The notes under the pieces were generated by a model, which had not been told where the DNA came from, searched no databases, and saw only the letters and a program-made list of their open reading frames with translations. Below, one piece after another: positions 34,791 to 43,892 of a stretch of DNA of 54,228 nucleotides; position 1 is the stretch's first letter, and each line of letters starts with the position of its first letter. The position numbers and the translations under genes were made by a program. Origin of the DNA: Chryseobacterium indologenes (GTDB lineage Bacteria > Bacteroidota > Bacteroidia > Flavobacteriales > Weeksellaceae); contig DJTE01000043.1 of assembly GCA_002439165.1 (NCBI GenBank), positions 1 to 54,228 on the forward strand, read 5' to 3'.

Positions 34791-34918
34791 AGATTTTACG
34801 CTTGCTTTTTAAAATGCTTGAATATTTATTTCATAATTATACTCATATTTAAAGTTAATTTTCTTTACAAAAAATTCTTCATCATACAAATATCCCTTGA
34901 GTAAAGTTTAATGTGTTT

Positions 34919-36472
34919 TTAGTAATTTTTTATTACATCCTTACCTATCAAAACCTTTAATTGCCAAAATATTTCTTCATCATTTATATTTTGCCAATGA
35001 TTTTCAAAAACTGGATTAAAACGATCAAAATAGTTTTTTTTCTCTCTAAAAATGATCAATCTTTCTTTATCGCAAATGCCAAATACAGTTGATTTCATCA
35101 GGCGGGCGTATGATAAAGCCTGGTTATATGACTTTGTTTTTTCAATGTTGGAACTCATATCAAACTTTGCTTCAATCACCATTGGAGCATTTTGGAAATA
35201 AATTTCACCTTTTGGTAAAAATACAAAATCAGGGACGGCTTTTTCTTTTCTTCCTGCTTTTTGTGATAATTGTCTTGTCCAGTCAATTTCAGAATATCCT
35301 AACTTTTTTAATAAAGGAATTAACAACTTTTCCTCAACATCCTTTTCACTTTTCAATTGCTCGTCAAATTCTAAATTGAGTTTATGAAGCTGAGGTAAAG
35401 CAGAAACGTCAAATGCTTTTTCCTGTAATAAACGCTGTAATTCTTTATAATCAGTAGATGAAAACCGGATACCATTCACACCTTGAAAATTCTTGCGGGT
35501 AATAGGAAGTTTTGAAAAATAAGGATCAGCTTTTAGTTCTTTTAATGTTATATGAGGAACAACAATACCATTACTAGCCCTAGTTCTGCTATTATAATAG
35601 TTAAAAGGTGTATAAACACCATCAATATCTGCCCTCCAGATAGATTGAATACAACTGTAAGGTGCAAGAACATACATTATAATTATATCTCCTCGTTTTG
35701 TATTTTCATTACACGTCCAAACAGATTTTGAGCCTGTAATAGGATTTTGTAAAAAGGTCAAATAATCTTCTTTACTTCCACCAGTCAGCCATACATTTGT
35801 TGGTTCTGGCATTTCTATTTTTATTTCATCTTCTTCTAGCAGCATCAATGCAAAATCGTAAATACAGGCACAAATTTCCTCCCGTTTAAACTGATTTTCA
35901 TGCGCAAACTTTAAAATATTATCATTAAGTTCATTATAAAATAACAGCCGTCCTCTTTTATCGGATTTTACAGGTAATTTGGGTATGGAAATTTGTAAAA
36001 CATCTAGTACCTTCATAAAGACATCAAATTGTTCACGAAAAAGAACGGGAAAGAAAAATCCATTACTATAAAAATAAAGCACGAGTGAAATCTCCGATAA
36101 TATTGCACAGAAAGATTTATAATCTTTTTGGGAAATCAATGGTGGTGAATTTTCCTGTATAATCAACTCTCTCTGTGAATTTTCTTCAACAAAAAAAATT
36201 TCAAGATGATCAATTAATTTTATAAAGTATTCGGTATTACTTTCTCCATCTTCTATAAATAGTTTACTTGCAATAATGTTATCAATAACTAGACAACAAT
36301 TATCTAAAAAATAATCTTCAACATCAGGTCCTCCAAAATATTCATTATATTTTTGAAAAATTTGTTTAGCTTTTAATTCAAGATCATCATTTTCACTATC
36401 AAAAGTAAAAAGATCAATCACTTCTTTTCCTTTTTTTGAATCCTTGTATAAATTCCAGAAGTTTTTATTCAT
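34919..36472 (-). CDS. Solitary EVE-like plus PD-(D/E)XK nuclease, probable modification-dependent restriction enzyme
   Basis: A 517-aa cytoplasmic protein. Residues 1-220 are an unrecognised helical region. Residues about 225-350 look like an EVE/PUA-type modified-base-reading domain: NVWLTGGSKEDY (W228), SVWTCNENTKRGDIIIMYVLAP, SIWRADIDG, then PYFSKLPITRKNFQGVNGIRF. Residues about 375-500 resemble the HsdR N-terminal nuclease: KDVEEKLLIPLLKKLGY, D415 (VPDFVF), E434 and K436 (VIEAKFD). There is no helicase, methylase or specificity gene nearby. It would cut DNA carrying modified bases, as phages do. The region is AT-rich, suggesting transfer. Domain calls are by pattern only. Confidence 0.7.
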   Translation of the reverse strand: MNKNFWNLYKDSKKGKEVIDLFTFDSENDDLELKAKQIFQKYNEYFGGPDVEDYFLDNCCLVIDNIIASKLFIEDGESNTEYFIKLIDHLEIFFVEENSQRELIIQENSPPLISQKDYKSFCAILSEISLVLYFYSNGFFFPVLFREQFDVFMKVLDVLQISIPKLPVKSDKRGRLLFYNELNDNILKFAHENQFKREEICACIYDFALMLLEEDEIKIEMPEPTNVWLTGGSKEDYLTFLQNPITGSKSVWTCNENTKRGDIIIMYVLAPYSCIQSIWRADIDGVYTPFNYYNSRTRASNGIVVPHITLKELKADPYFSKLPITRKNFQGVNGIRFSSTDYKELQRLLQEKAFDVSALPQLHKLNLEFDEQLKSEKDVEEKLLIPLLKKLGYSEIDWTRQLSQKAGRKEKAVPDFVFLPKGEIYFQNAPMVIEAKFDMSSNIEKTKSYNQALSYARLMKSTVFGICDKERLIIFREKKNYFDRFNPVFENHWQNINDEEIFWQLKVLIGKDVIKNY

Positions 36473-36916
36473 TTAATCTAATAGTATTAGTTTTTATTAT
36501 GATTCAAGAGAATATGTTAGTTCACTAATTTACATATTTATCCAATTTGATGAAGTGTTTAAATCATTGATAAAAATAAATTATTCACCAAAAATCATGA
36601 ATAATTCATAGAATCGTAAAAATTAATTGCTTTAGATAATAAACTGAAAACCTTCGATTTTCTTCTTATGTGAACTTCAATATTCGCAATTTTCCTAAAT
36701 ATCTTAAGTACCCTAAAAGTGTCTAAAAAATCTATCTTTATCAATTCTCTACCACCTAAAACAATTCTAAATCAAGTGAATTAAAATCACTGCAAACCCT
36801 TTTATTTAAAGTAATTGTTACATCATTTAATATAAACATCTTCAAAAATTACGTAGAAATACTGAATCGTATGTAACAGGATCGGGGTAATTTCGGATAA
36901 ACAAAAACTGATCATT
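36473..36916. other. AT-rich intergenic region, no gene seen
   Basis: This 444-bp stretch separates the divergent nuclease gene and the redox operon. I see no convincing gene, repeat unit or exact TAnnTTTG box; short A/T tracts dominate. Promoters for both flanking transcription units must lie here. Confidence 0.5.
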
Positions 36917-37042
36917 ATGGATAGCTCCCAAAGCCACAAACCATGTCTTAAAAAGAGATGGGTGCTCAAATCATGCTCTGAAATATCTGACGGACAGGTC
37001 ACGATTACAAAAATTAAGATACCACAACCCTCAAACTTTTAA
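36917..37042 (+). CDS. Small 41-aa ORF leading the redox operon
   Basis: ATG at 36917 to TAA at 37040-37042. It encodes a 41-residue basic peptide starting MDSSQSHKPCLKKRW, with two Cys (C10, C20), and ending KIKIPQPSNF. It lies 4 bp upstream of the next gene start (37047) in the operon direction, which is the best evidence that it is translated. There is no signal peptide or membrane segment. It could be a small subunit, a leader peptide or a substrate for the downstream oxidoreductases; none of these is shown. Confidence 0.45.
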   Translation: MDSSQSHKPCLKKRWVLKSCSEISDGQVTITKIKIPQPSNF

Positions 37043-37046
37043 CGAA

Positions 37047-37493
37047 ATGATTATTACGAACAAAATTCTCAACGTTGATGATTATTATTTTGACGTCTTC
37101 ATGTCGATCTCACAGGCCCTTACCGGATTTACTTTAAATGAATTACAGTCTACCGGACTCACGGAAACTTATTATACCTATATTTCAGGAAGCCTTGATG
37201 GAGGTACTTTTGTAGAATTTCTGACGGTCTCTAAAAACGTACTTGAAAATTCTTTTACTGAAGATCAGTTAAAAAACGCGATTGTTTCAGACATCGTCAT
37301 GAATCCCGGCATGAGTGATATTGCAGATAAGCTGATTACCCTCTGGTACCTGGGAACCTGGGAAGGAGCCTATATCAACGATCTTTCTTATCAGGAAGGA
37401 CTGGTATGGAACGTGATGAATGCCCACCCGCCGGGAGCCAAACAACCCGGTTATAAATCCTGGGCCGTTGAACCTGTAAACAGCAACTCATGA
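37047..37493 (+). CDS. FAD-SLDH-like small subunit
   Basis: A 148-aa helical protein (DYYFDVFMSISQALTGFTLNEL; MSDIADKLITLWYLGTWEG; YQEGLVWNVMNAHPPGAKQPGY). The pattern, with a final YLGTWEG-x-WNVMNAHPPG-type segment, resembles the small subunit of membrane-linked FAD sorbitol/gluconate-type dehydrogenases (PF12318). It overlaps the GMC oxidoreductase start by 4 bp (ATGA at 37490-37493), as expected for a subunit pair. It probably stabilises or exports the flavoprotein partner; no Tat or Sec signal is evident on this version. Confidence 0.65.
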   Translation: MIITNKILNVDDYYFDVFMSISQALTGFTLNELQSTGLTETYYTYISGSLDGGTFVEFLTVSKNVLENSFTEDQLKNAIVSDIVMNPGMSDIADKLITLWYLGTWEGAYINDLSYQEGLVWNVMNAHPPGAKQPGYKSWAVEPVNSNS

Positions 37494-39775
37494 GAAATCC
37501 TATCCAAAAAAAAGATGTGATCATCGTAGGAACGGGAATCGCCGGATCTCTGATCGCCAAGCTGCTGACGGATCATGTATATAGTGTGAACGGAAAAAAA
37601 TTCATTCACCGTACTGCCGCGAATATGAAGTTTAAAGAAATACTGGCAGAAATTGGTTTTGACTCCGTAAAAAAACTGGAACATCTTCCCAGATCAGCTT
37701 CCTATAAAAAGGAAACGGGCAGTGCTAAAGACCTCACCCATAAAAAAATTGATGCCCAGGCAGCCAAAAAGAATATAGATCCCCAAACCCTTGAAAACAG
37801 GATCGGTTTGGAACTTTTCAAAACATATTTCTTTCTTGAATTCTTTCATGAAATATCGATTCTGATGTATGAAGCAGGACTGGAAGCCGGAGTAGAACTG
37901 GATTCTGTGTCGTCCATGACCAATTACAATGAATACATCCGCACTTTTTATACGCAGGAAGCCAAAGTTCCGAATTCGCCGTATCCTAATTTAAAGCAGG
38001 CTCCCTCGCCTAATGTTCTGGATATCGCACAGATCAATCCTCCATTTCCCGATAAAAAAGGTTACCTCGTTCAGTTTGGCCCTATGGCATTCGCAAGCGA
38101 CGCGATCCGGGTTGGAGGCGGAACTACCCTTCACTGGCTGGGAACAACGCCAAGAATGCTCCCGAATGATTTCAGACTTACCGAAAAATACGGCATTGAG
38201 ATCAATAAACCGGACTCTGAAGAAAAAAGTCCGATCAACTGGCCGATTGATTACGATACTTTAAAGCCTTACTACGAAATGGCTGAGTTTGAGATCGGTG
38301 TTTCCGGGGATGTTTCAAAGCAGGAATATCCTATCGATGAAAGTATGGAACAGTATTACGGTCATTATGTATTTCCGATGGAAGAAATTCCCCAAAGCTA
38401 TATGGATCATCAGATCATCAAAGGCCTTAAAAACACAAGTGTTAAACTGAATTTTGAAGAAATCCCGTTACTGCTGGTTCCCTCCCCACAGGGAAGAAAT
38501 TCCACTCCGAATCTACAATACGGGAATACAAAAGTCATCCGGGCAGAATATAAAAAGCCGGGCTACCATCTGGTTCTGGACCATTCGGAAAAAGAAGAAT
38601 ACAAAGCGCTGGGATCTGTCTGGAATCCTTATATGGGCGAACGCTGCGAAGGCAATGCTTCCTGTGTGCCGATCTGCCCGGTTCAGGCTAAATACAACGC
38701 GTTGAAAACCCTGAAAAAAGCATTGTACAAAATGAATGAAAATGATAACCTGAAACGTAATCCGCATATAGAAATCAAGGCTCAGAGTGTGGTGTACCGT
38801 TTAAGTGTTGACCAGGATAGGATTTCAAAAGTTCATTTGAGAAGATACACTTCAAAAGAGAAAACCGATTTTGTCGAAGAATATATTGATACGTCGGATT
38901 CCATCGTTATTCTGGCAGCCAATGCCTTTGAAAACCCTAAAATCCTTCTGAATTCAAAATATACTGTTACCGAAAACGGACAGCAGGTAGAAAAAACAGT
39001 GGCCAACCGCAGTGATCAGGTAGGCCGTAACCTGATGGATCATATGGTAATGCTGACCTGGGGACTGTTCCCTGAGCCTGTATATTCTTACAGAGGACCC
39101 GGTTCTACCACCAATATTTCGTCATTCCGTGACGGGAAGTTCAGAAGTGAGTTTTCGGCATGGATCTCCCCTCTCGATAACTGGGGATGGAGCTGGCCTG
39201 CATTTTCTCCGGGATCCGATCTTTCTGAATTTCTCGGAAAAGGGCTTTTCGGAGCAGCGCTGAAAGAAGCTTTAGCCGACAGACTTTCCAGACAGGTTTT
39301 ATTTCATTTTGAAATTGAGCAGCTGCCGAATCCGAATAACAGAGTGACTATTAATAATCAATATATGGATGCCCTGGGAATTCCGCGTCCTGTGATCCAT
39401 TATGAGCTTACGGATTATGAAAAGAAATCTATGGAACAGGCAAAACTGGCTTCAGACCAGATGTTCGAAAGACTGGGAATTCAGGATTTCACGACATACA
39501 ATGCAACAGACCCGAATACTACGGTATACAATAATGTGAGGTATTCTTACAATGGAGCCGGGCATATTGTGGGGACACACAGAATGGGCTCTTCACCGGA
39601 TGATTCCGTGACAGACAGTTACTGTAAATCCTGGGATCATCCGAATTTATACGTCGTCGGAGCCGGAAATATGACTACCCTGGGAACCTCCAACCCTACT
39701 TTAACCTTATCCGCATTCACCATCCGTTCGGTAGAATCTATCCTTACCGATCTGGAATCCCACTTTAAAAATTAA
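37490..39775 (+). CDS. GMC-family flavin oxidoreductase
   Basis: A 761-aa FAD-dependent dehydrogenase of the glucose-methanol-choline family. It has the Rossmann motif G14-x-G16-x-x-G19 (IIVGTGIAGS), the second-strand acidic residue at E128 (ILMYEAG), VGGGTTLHWLG, a Cys-rich stretch (CEGNASCVPICP) and a C-terminal block with GHIVGTHRMG (catalytic-His position) and GNMTTLGTSNPTLTLS. About 90 residues are inserted between the dinucleotide-binding helix and strand 2, which is unusual. The product probably oxidises a sugar, polyol or other alcohol, partnered by the FAD-SLDH-like subunit upstream. The ferritin-like gene follows 4 bp downstream. Confidence 0.88.
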   Translation: MRNPIQKKDVIIVGTGIAGSLIAKLLTDHVYSVNGKKFIHRTAANMKFKEILAEIGFDSVKKLEHLPRSASYKKETGSAKDLTHKKIDAQAAKKNIDPQTLENRIGLELFKTYFFLEFFHEISILMYEAGLEAGVELDSVSSMTNYNEYIRTFYTQEAKVPNSPYPNLKQAPSPNVLDIAQINPPFPDKKGYLVQFGPMAFASDAIRVGGGTTLHWLGTTPRMLPNDFRLTEKYGIEINKPDSEEKSPINWPIDYDTLKPYYEMAEFEIGVSGDVSKQEYPIDESMEQYYGHYVFPMEEIPQSYMDHQIIKGLKNTSVKLNFEEIPLLLVPSPQGRNSTPNLQYGNTKVIRAEYKKPGYHLVLDHSEKEEYKALGSVWNPYMGERCEGNASCVPICPVQAKYNALKTLKKALYKMNENDNLKRNPHIEIKAQSVVYRLSVDQDRISKVHLRRYTSKEKTDFVEEYIDTSDSIVILAANAFENPKILLNSKYTVTENGQQVEKTVANRSDQVGRNLMDHMVMLTWGLFPEPVYSYRGPGSTTNISSFRDGKFRSEFSAWISPLDNWGWSWPAFSPGSDLSEFLGKGLFGAALKEALADRLSRQVLFHFEIEQLPNPNNRVTINNQYMDALGIPRPVIHYELTDYEKKSMEQAKLASDQMFERLGIQDFTTYNATDPNTTVYNNVRYSYNGAGHIVGTHRMGSSPDDSVTDSYCKSWDHPNLYVVGAGNMTTLGTSNPTLTLSAFTIRSVESILTDLESHFKN

Positions 39776-39779
39776 AATC

Positions 39780-41282
39780 ATGAGACAAAGACTTATCAAT
39801 AAAACAGAACATCAGGAAACGTTCTCCAAAAATACAGCTGTGTCATTACGGTCTTCAAAAGCTTTAAGCACAGATATGATCGTTGCAGACGGCACTTCTC
39901 TGCAGTCTTTATTATTTGATACTGCATTAAGTAAACAGGAATGGACCGACGGGCTAAAGTACCACAGCAAAATGATGACGAATCTGCTGCTGAATGACCG
40001 GATCAAAGAATTTAATGAGTATTTAAGCGCTCAGTTTGGATCAAAAATTTCAGATTTGCCGCTTAAAAATAAAAAAGCTTCCGGAATAAAAAATGGATTA
40101 GCCGATATTGACTACCGTCCTGTTCTTCAGGACCTTTTACAGACCGCGATCCTTATTGAACACTCCACGATTCCGCCTTATCTTACAGCGCTTTACTCCA
40201 TTAAGGAAGGAACCAATGCACTGGCTTCGCAGATCATCAGAAGTGTGGCAGTAGAGGAAATGCTTCACCTCATCATGGTATGTAATGTCCTGAATGCCAT
40301 CAATATTCAGCCTTCGGTAAACAAGCCGCAGAATTATCCTGTTTATCCGATGAAATTACCGATGAATGTTGACTTTTATGTCGGGCTTGAAACATTTTCA
40401 CCCAACAGCATCGCCACCTTTATCGCTATTGAAAGTCCAGGCAGCCCTGTCGTAAAAGCTCCGAAGTACGAACCGGAGTTTGAATTCAATGCAAAGCTTT
40501 CCAAAGGAATGGCAGTACAGGAAAACAATTTCTGGACACTTGAGAATATGAAAGGTTTCATCATGGAAAATGTACATACGATAGGTGAATATTATGATGT
40601 TCTGTTCTTTTATATTACCGTTTTCCAGATTATTGCTTACTATCGGGAACATGGAGCTCTTCCAACCGGTTTTGGAGAATTAAACACGGGAGGAATTTTC
40701 ACAGGAGATCCTGCTAAACAGATCCGCCCTGAACAGTATTACGGAAGTGGCGGGAAATTACATGCGGTAGAATCGCTGGAAGGAGTCATCGCAGTTTTTC
40801 AGGAAATAAAAGGCCAGGGTGAAGGTGCGGATGATTCTATTTTTGATGTTGATCCTTCCCAGTTTGAAGAAGGCGTTGAACTGGCCCATTATTTCAGATT
40901 TAAAGAAGTTTTCCACGAGCATTTTTATCTCGGGGGTAATTATGAACCCTTCATGGATAATGATGGGATGATGCCTGTTGCTACTCCTCCAACCGGGAAA
41001 CCTCTTCCCGTAGACTGGAGTGCTGCCTATCCTATGAAAGACAACCCTAAACTGAGTGATTATACTGACAATAAAGAGCTATATGCTCAGGGAGTGGAAT
41101 TCAACAAAACCTACCGACGATTATTGGATGCCATTCAGAGTGCGGTAGAAGGAAACCAGAGCGAGCTGGAAAAATCAATCATGTATATGTATGCCCTGAA
41201 AGAGCAGGCTACCGGGCTTATGAAGCAGCCGCTGGATTCTCAGTATAATGCAGGTCCTACTTTCGAATACATCAGTTTATAA
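39780..41282 (+). CDS. Ferritin-like protein of the VioB/iminophenyl-pyruvate dimer synthase type
   Basis: A 500-aa protein whose region near 120-230 has the ferritin-like metal-helix pattern ILIEHSTIPPYLTALYSI and VAVEEMLHLIMVCNVL, characteristic of PF12902, the domain of VioB/RebD-type enzymes that couple oxidised tryptophan units. A later helix pair (YYDVLFFYITVFQIIAYY) and FRFKEVFHEHFY add His/Glu ligands. It is translationally close to the GMC oxidoreductase gene (4 bp) and 24 bp before the next gene. Whether it makes a secondary metabolite or only has the fold is unknown; no violacein-type partner genes are seen. Confidence 0.75.
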   Translation: MRQRLINKTEHQETFSKNTAVSLRSSKALSTDMIVADGTSLQSLLFDTALSKQEWTDGLKYHSKMMTNLLLNDRIKEFNEYLSAQFGSKISDLPLKNKKASGIKNGLADIDYRPVLQDLLQTAILIEHSTIPPYLTALYSIKEGTNALASQIIRSVAVEEMLHLIMVCNVLNAINIQPSVNKPQNYPVYPMKLPMNVDFYVGLETFSPNSIATFIAIESPGSPVVKAPKYEPEFEFNAKLSKGMAVQENNFWTLENMKGFIMENVHTIGEYYDVLFFYITVFQIIAYYREHGALPTGFGELNTGGIFTGDPAKQIRPEQYYGSGGKLHAVESLEGVIAVFQEIKGQGEGADDSIFDVDPSQFEEGVELAHYFRFKEVFHEHFYLGGNYEPFMDNDGMMPVATPPTGKPLPVDWSAAYPMKDNPKLSDYTDNKELYAQGVEFNKTYRRLLDAIQSAVEGNQSELEKSIMYMYALKEQATGLMKQPLDSQYNAGPTFEYISL

Positions 41283-41306
41283 CCATAACCATAAAAACAA
41301 TATATC

Positions 41307-42839
41307 ATGCTTAAACGAAAAAAGGAAGGTCTTGAAACCGGAAGCCAGTTACTGAGAACGGCAAAAACCGCTCAGAGAGGCTTTTTAGAGGAACTGATGG
41401 ACGGATACTCGAAACTTCTGATCGACGATCCGGTAAGACCTTTCAGGGAAGAGAATCTGCAGCAGATCGAAAACAGTGTAGATTACGGTATTCTGGCAGC
41501 CCTGGACGGAACCTGGGTAAGCTACAATGCCAATTACAATGAAAATATTACCCGCCCTTCCCTGGCCAGCGGTATTCATACCACGATTATGCCGTCTCCC
41601 GGGACGAATCCGGGAACTATTCCGGGAAAATTCAGCTTCGACTGTGAGGAGTATATTGAAAAGCTTACGTTTTCCATTGTTCCCGGCGGTGTCCGTAACC
41701 GCGGCGGAGCGAGTGAGCTGTTTTGCGGAGCTGTAAAATATGAGCAGAGCATTAAAAGCGTTAATACTGCGGAGGGGCAGGATTCTTTAAAATATACCCC
41801 TATCCACGAAGAAAACGGAATGTATCTCTGGCTGAGTGATGTTTACAATCATGCCGCCACCAAAGAATCCATAGAAAGAGACCGGGGAATCCATGCTTTT
41901 TCAGAGGAAGATTATAAAAATTACGGCTATGACGGGGAATACAGGGATGAACCTCTTCTCCGCATTTCACCGGACGGACAGAAAAAGGAATATGTTCTTC
42001 AGAGTAAATTACAGCCGGGACAGCCTTACTACGAAATTATTCCGGCTCAGGAAATAAAGCCGGGTACAGGTCTTGACGGCCCTTATTTTATTCCTGATTA
42101 CTCGATCTCGCGAAGCGGTGTTATTCCTCATGGCAGCACTATTACTTTGCTGGGTGATATTGCTCCTCAGGGACAGAGTTATTTAATCAGCGGCTTCCCT
42201 GAATTCCCATATGGTAAGAAAGCATGGCAGACAGACCACCTCTCTATTTCACGTACGATGGGTAACGCAGGGGTAACTCCCGACGATATTATCGACCTGG
42301 ACGAGCCTGCACCGGCCTGGGTACATGAAACCCTGACAGACAAAAATGACGAGGGCTCCAACAAGATTTATACTCAGCGGATTCTGGCGGATGATCTTTA
42401 CCCTTATTCTGTACGGCCGGATCTGCGGCTCAGAGACACATTAAGAGGACAGCAGGTGAAAAATTATGTGCATGTTAAAATGTCTTCCAAAATGAAAACG
42501 GGTGCCCAGGGAGGAATTTTAAACGTACCGTTTGTGAACCGTTTTGTTCCTACTGTTGAAGTGGATATGCATATGTGGATAGAAACAGTGATTGAAAACG
42601 GAAAAGAAATCCTTCAGCTGCAATATGAGCAGATTGTATTCTTTGAATTTGATTTCGGGAATGACGGAGGTACTACAAGCTGGCCTCATATTCAGACCAA
42701 TACACTCCGTAAACTGGAAGATATCCCTGAGGATCAGAGAAAGGTTATTGAAGAACAGTTTTTTGATAAAAAGCCGGATATGGCAATTCCCGGCGATACT
42801 GCCGGTCCGGCAGGAGGATGCCCTTATAACAAGGGATAG
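41307..42839 (+). CDS. Heme-protein-like beta-barrel (FMP-type peroxidase-like)
   Basis: A 510-aa protein. The N-terminal part has LAALDGTWVSYN, then EKLTFSIVPGGVRNRGG, KYEQSI and ENGMYLWL, the ordered pattern I associate with FMP-type heme-binding barrels. The protein ends GGCPYNKG, whose Cys-Pro resembles a heme-ligand motif. It is the last gene of the redox operon and is followed by a strong terminator (42856-42890). A peroxidase or dioxygenase partner for the GMC/ferritin-like enzymes is plausible. The family call rests on pattern memory and is moderate. Confidence 0.5.
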   Translation: MLKRKKEGLETGSQLLRTAKTAQRGFLEELMDGYSKLLIDDPVRPFREENLQQIENSVDYGILAALDGTWVSYNANYNENITRPSLASGIHTTIMPSPGTNPGTIPGKFSFDCEEYIEKLTFSIVPGGVRNRGGASELFCGAVKYEQSIKSVNTAEGQDSLKYTPIHEENGMYLWLSDVYNHAATKESIERDRGIHAFSEEDYKNYGYDGEYRDEPLLRISPDGQKKEYVLQSKLQPGQPYYEIIPAQEIKPGTGLDGPYFIPDYSISRSGVIPHGSTITLLGDIAPQGQSYLISGFPEFPYGKKAWQTDHLSISRTMGNAGVTPDDIIDLDEPAPAWVHETLTDKNDEGSNKIYTQRILADDLYPYSVRPDLRLRDTLRGQQVKNYVHVKMSSKMKTGAQGGILNVPFVNRFVPTVEVDMHMWIETVIENGKEILQLQYEQIVFFEFDFGNDGGTTSWPHIQTNTLRKLEDIPEDQRKVIEEQFFDKKPDMAIPGDTAGPAGGCPYNKG

Positions 42840-42855
42840 ATTGATGATTAATATG

Positions 42856-42890
42856 TTTCCGCGGTGCCTACGGCACCGCGGAAATTTTAT
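42856..42890 (+). terminator. Terminator of the redox operon
   Basis: A perfect 13-bp stem (TTTCCGCGGTGCC 42856-42868; GGCACCGCGGAAA 42872-42884) with loop TAC, followed by TTTTATT. It lies 17 bp after the last stop codon. Confidence 0.9.
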
Positions 42891-43093
42891 TACCCTTTAT
42901 ATTAGAAAGTCTTGCCGGCTTTGCTGCAATTTCAACTTTATGGAAAGCCGTAATTACAGTAATATTTCTGATCGTATATTTGGGAAATAAATAATACCGG
43001 GCAAATAATTGATTCACATACTGCCTTAGTACCCTTTATTTTTAACTAATATTGTAAAAACGAATAATCAAAAAACCCAAACTAATTAAAATC

Positions 43094-43762
43094 ATGAAGA
43101 AAATTTTAGTCCTATGTGGTTTAATCTTCTTAACCTCATGCTCAAATCCTGCTGATAAAAAATACAATGAAGCCACAATGGCTGAGGATTTAAAAGAAAT
43201 AGGTGCAAGCAAAAAATGGAGTGAGCAGGATGCCGGCTTATTTGCAGGATGGCTGATAAGGGCCAAACTAAAAGGTGAATCTCTGGAGAATAAGACGTAT
43301 CAGGGTATTCTGGATGAAGCCAAAAAATTCAAAGCAGAAGAAGATGCCTTAGCTGAAAAAGCAAAAAGGGAAATTGAAGCGAGAAAGCAGAAAATGAAAA
43401 ATGCCATTACGGTAACTATTTTTGCTAAAGAATTTGTTCCGAGTAATTTTGATACGGGTCAGCTGGAAGACTACAATTTATTTAAATATGCGATCGAGAA
43501 CAAATCAGCAAAAGAAATCAAAGCAGCTAAAATCAGTTTTAAAATTTTCAATTCTTTAGGTGAACAGGTCGGAGAATCTTACGGCATGGATTTTACCGAT
43601 GACAGAATTCCGGGCAACGGAACGTTTAAAGGAGATGCAGCTTTCAGCTACAATCAGTTCTCTAATGATGACAAAAAAATAGCCTCTGCAAAATTTGAAG
43701 ATCTGATTTTTGATTTCGATGTACAGAAAATTGTATATTCTGACGGTTCCGTATTAGAATAA
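43094..43762 (+). CDS. Lipoprotein of unknown function
   Basis: A 222-aa protein with a clear lipobox (ILVLCGLIFLTSC, Cys near 16). Residues about 80-105 form a charged helix rich in Lys/Glu/Ala, followed by a beta-rich domain (VTIFAKEFVP; NLFKYAIENKSAKEI; KISFKIFNSLGEQVG) that looks like an immunoglobulin-like or FxLYD-type fold. It is monocistronic, with its own terminator at 43791-43817. Probably a periplasmic or outer-membrane lipoprotein; no enzymatic motif. Confidence 0.65.
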   Translation: MKKILVLCGLIFLTSCSNPADKKYNEATMAEDLKEIGASKKWSEQDAGLFAGWLIRAKLKGESLENKTYQGILDEAKKFKAEEDALAEKAKREIEARKQKMKNAITVTIFAKEFVPSNFDTGQLEDYNLFKYAIENKSAKEIKAAKISFKIFNSLGEQVGESYGMDFTDDRIPGNGTFKGDAAFSYNQFSNDDKKIASAKFEDLIFDFDVQKIVYSDGSVLE

Positions 43763-43790
43763 GATATAATAAAAACCATTGATACTTATA

Positions 43791-43817
43791 AAATCCTGAT
43801 ATGATCAGGATTTTTTT
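43791..43817 (+). terminator. Terminator after the lipoprotein gene
   Basis: AAATCCTGAT (43791-43800), loop ATG, ATCAGGATTT (43804-43813), with a seven-T run from 43811. Confidence 0.9.
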
Positions 43818-43859
43818 ATTCATCCAACCTCCTGACATACTCTTGTCACACCTCTCCAC

Positions 43860-43867
43860 TATTTTTG
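43860..43867 (+). promoter_or_regulatory. -7 box of the VOC protein gene
   Basis: TATTTTTG fits TAnnTTTG, 25 bp before the ATG at 43893. A clear upstream TTG at the usual distance is not seen. Confidence 0.5.
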
Positions 43868-43892
43868 TGAAGTAATTTAAAAAACTAAAAAA

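Noticed and set aside
42592..42990. 132-aa plus-strand frame across the end of the redox operon
   Set aside because: It overlaps the heme-protein-like gene in another frame and spans the terminator; no family features.
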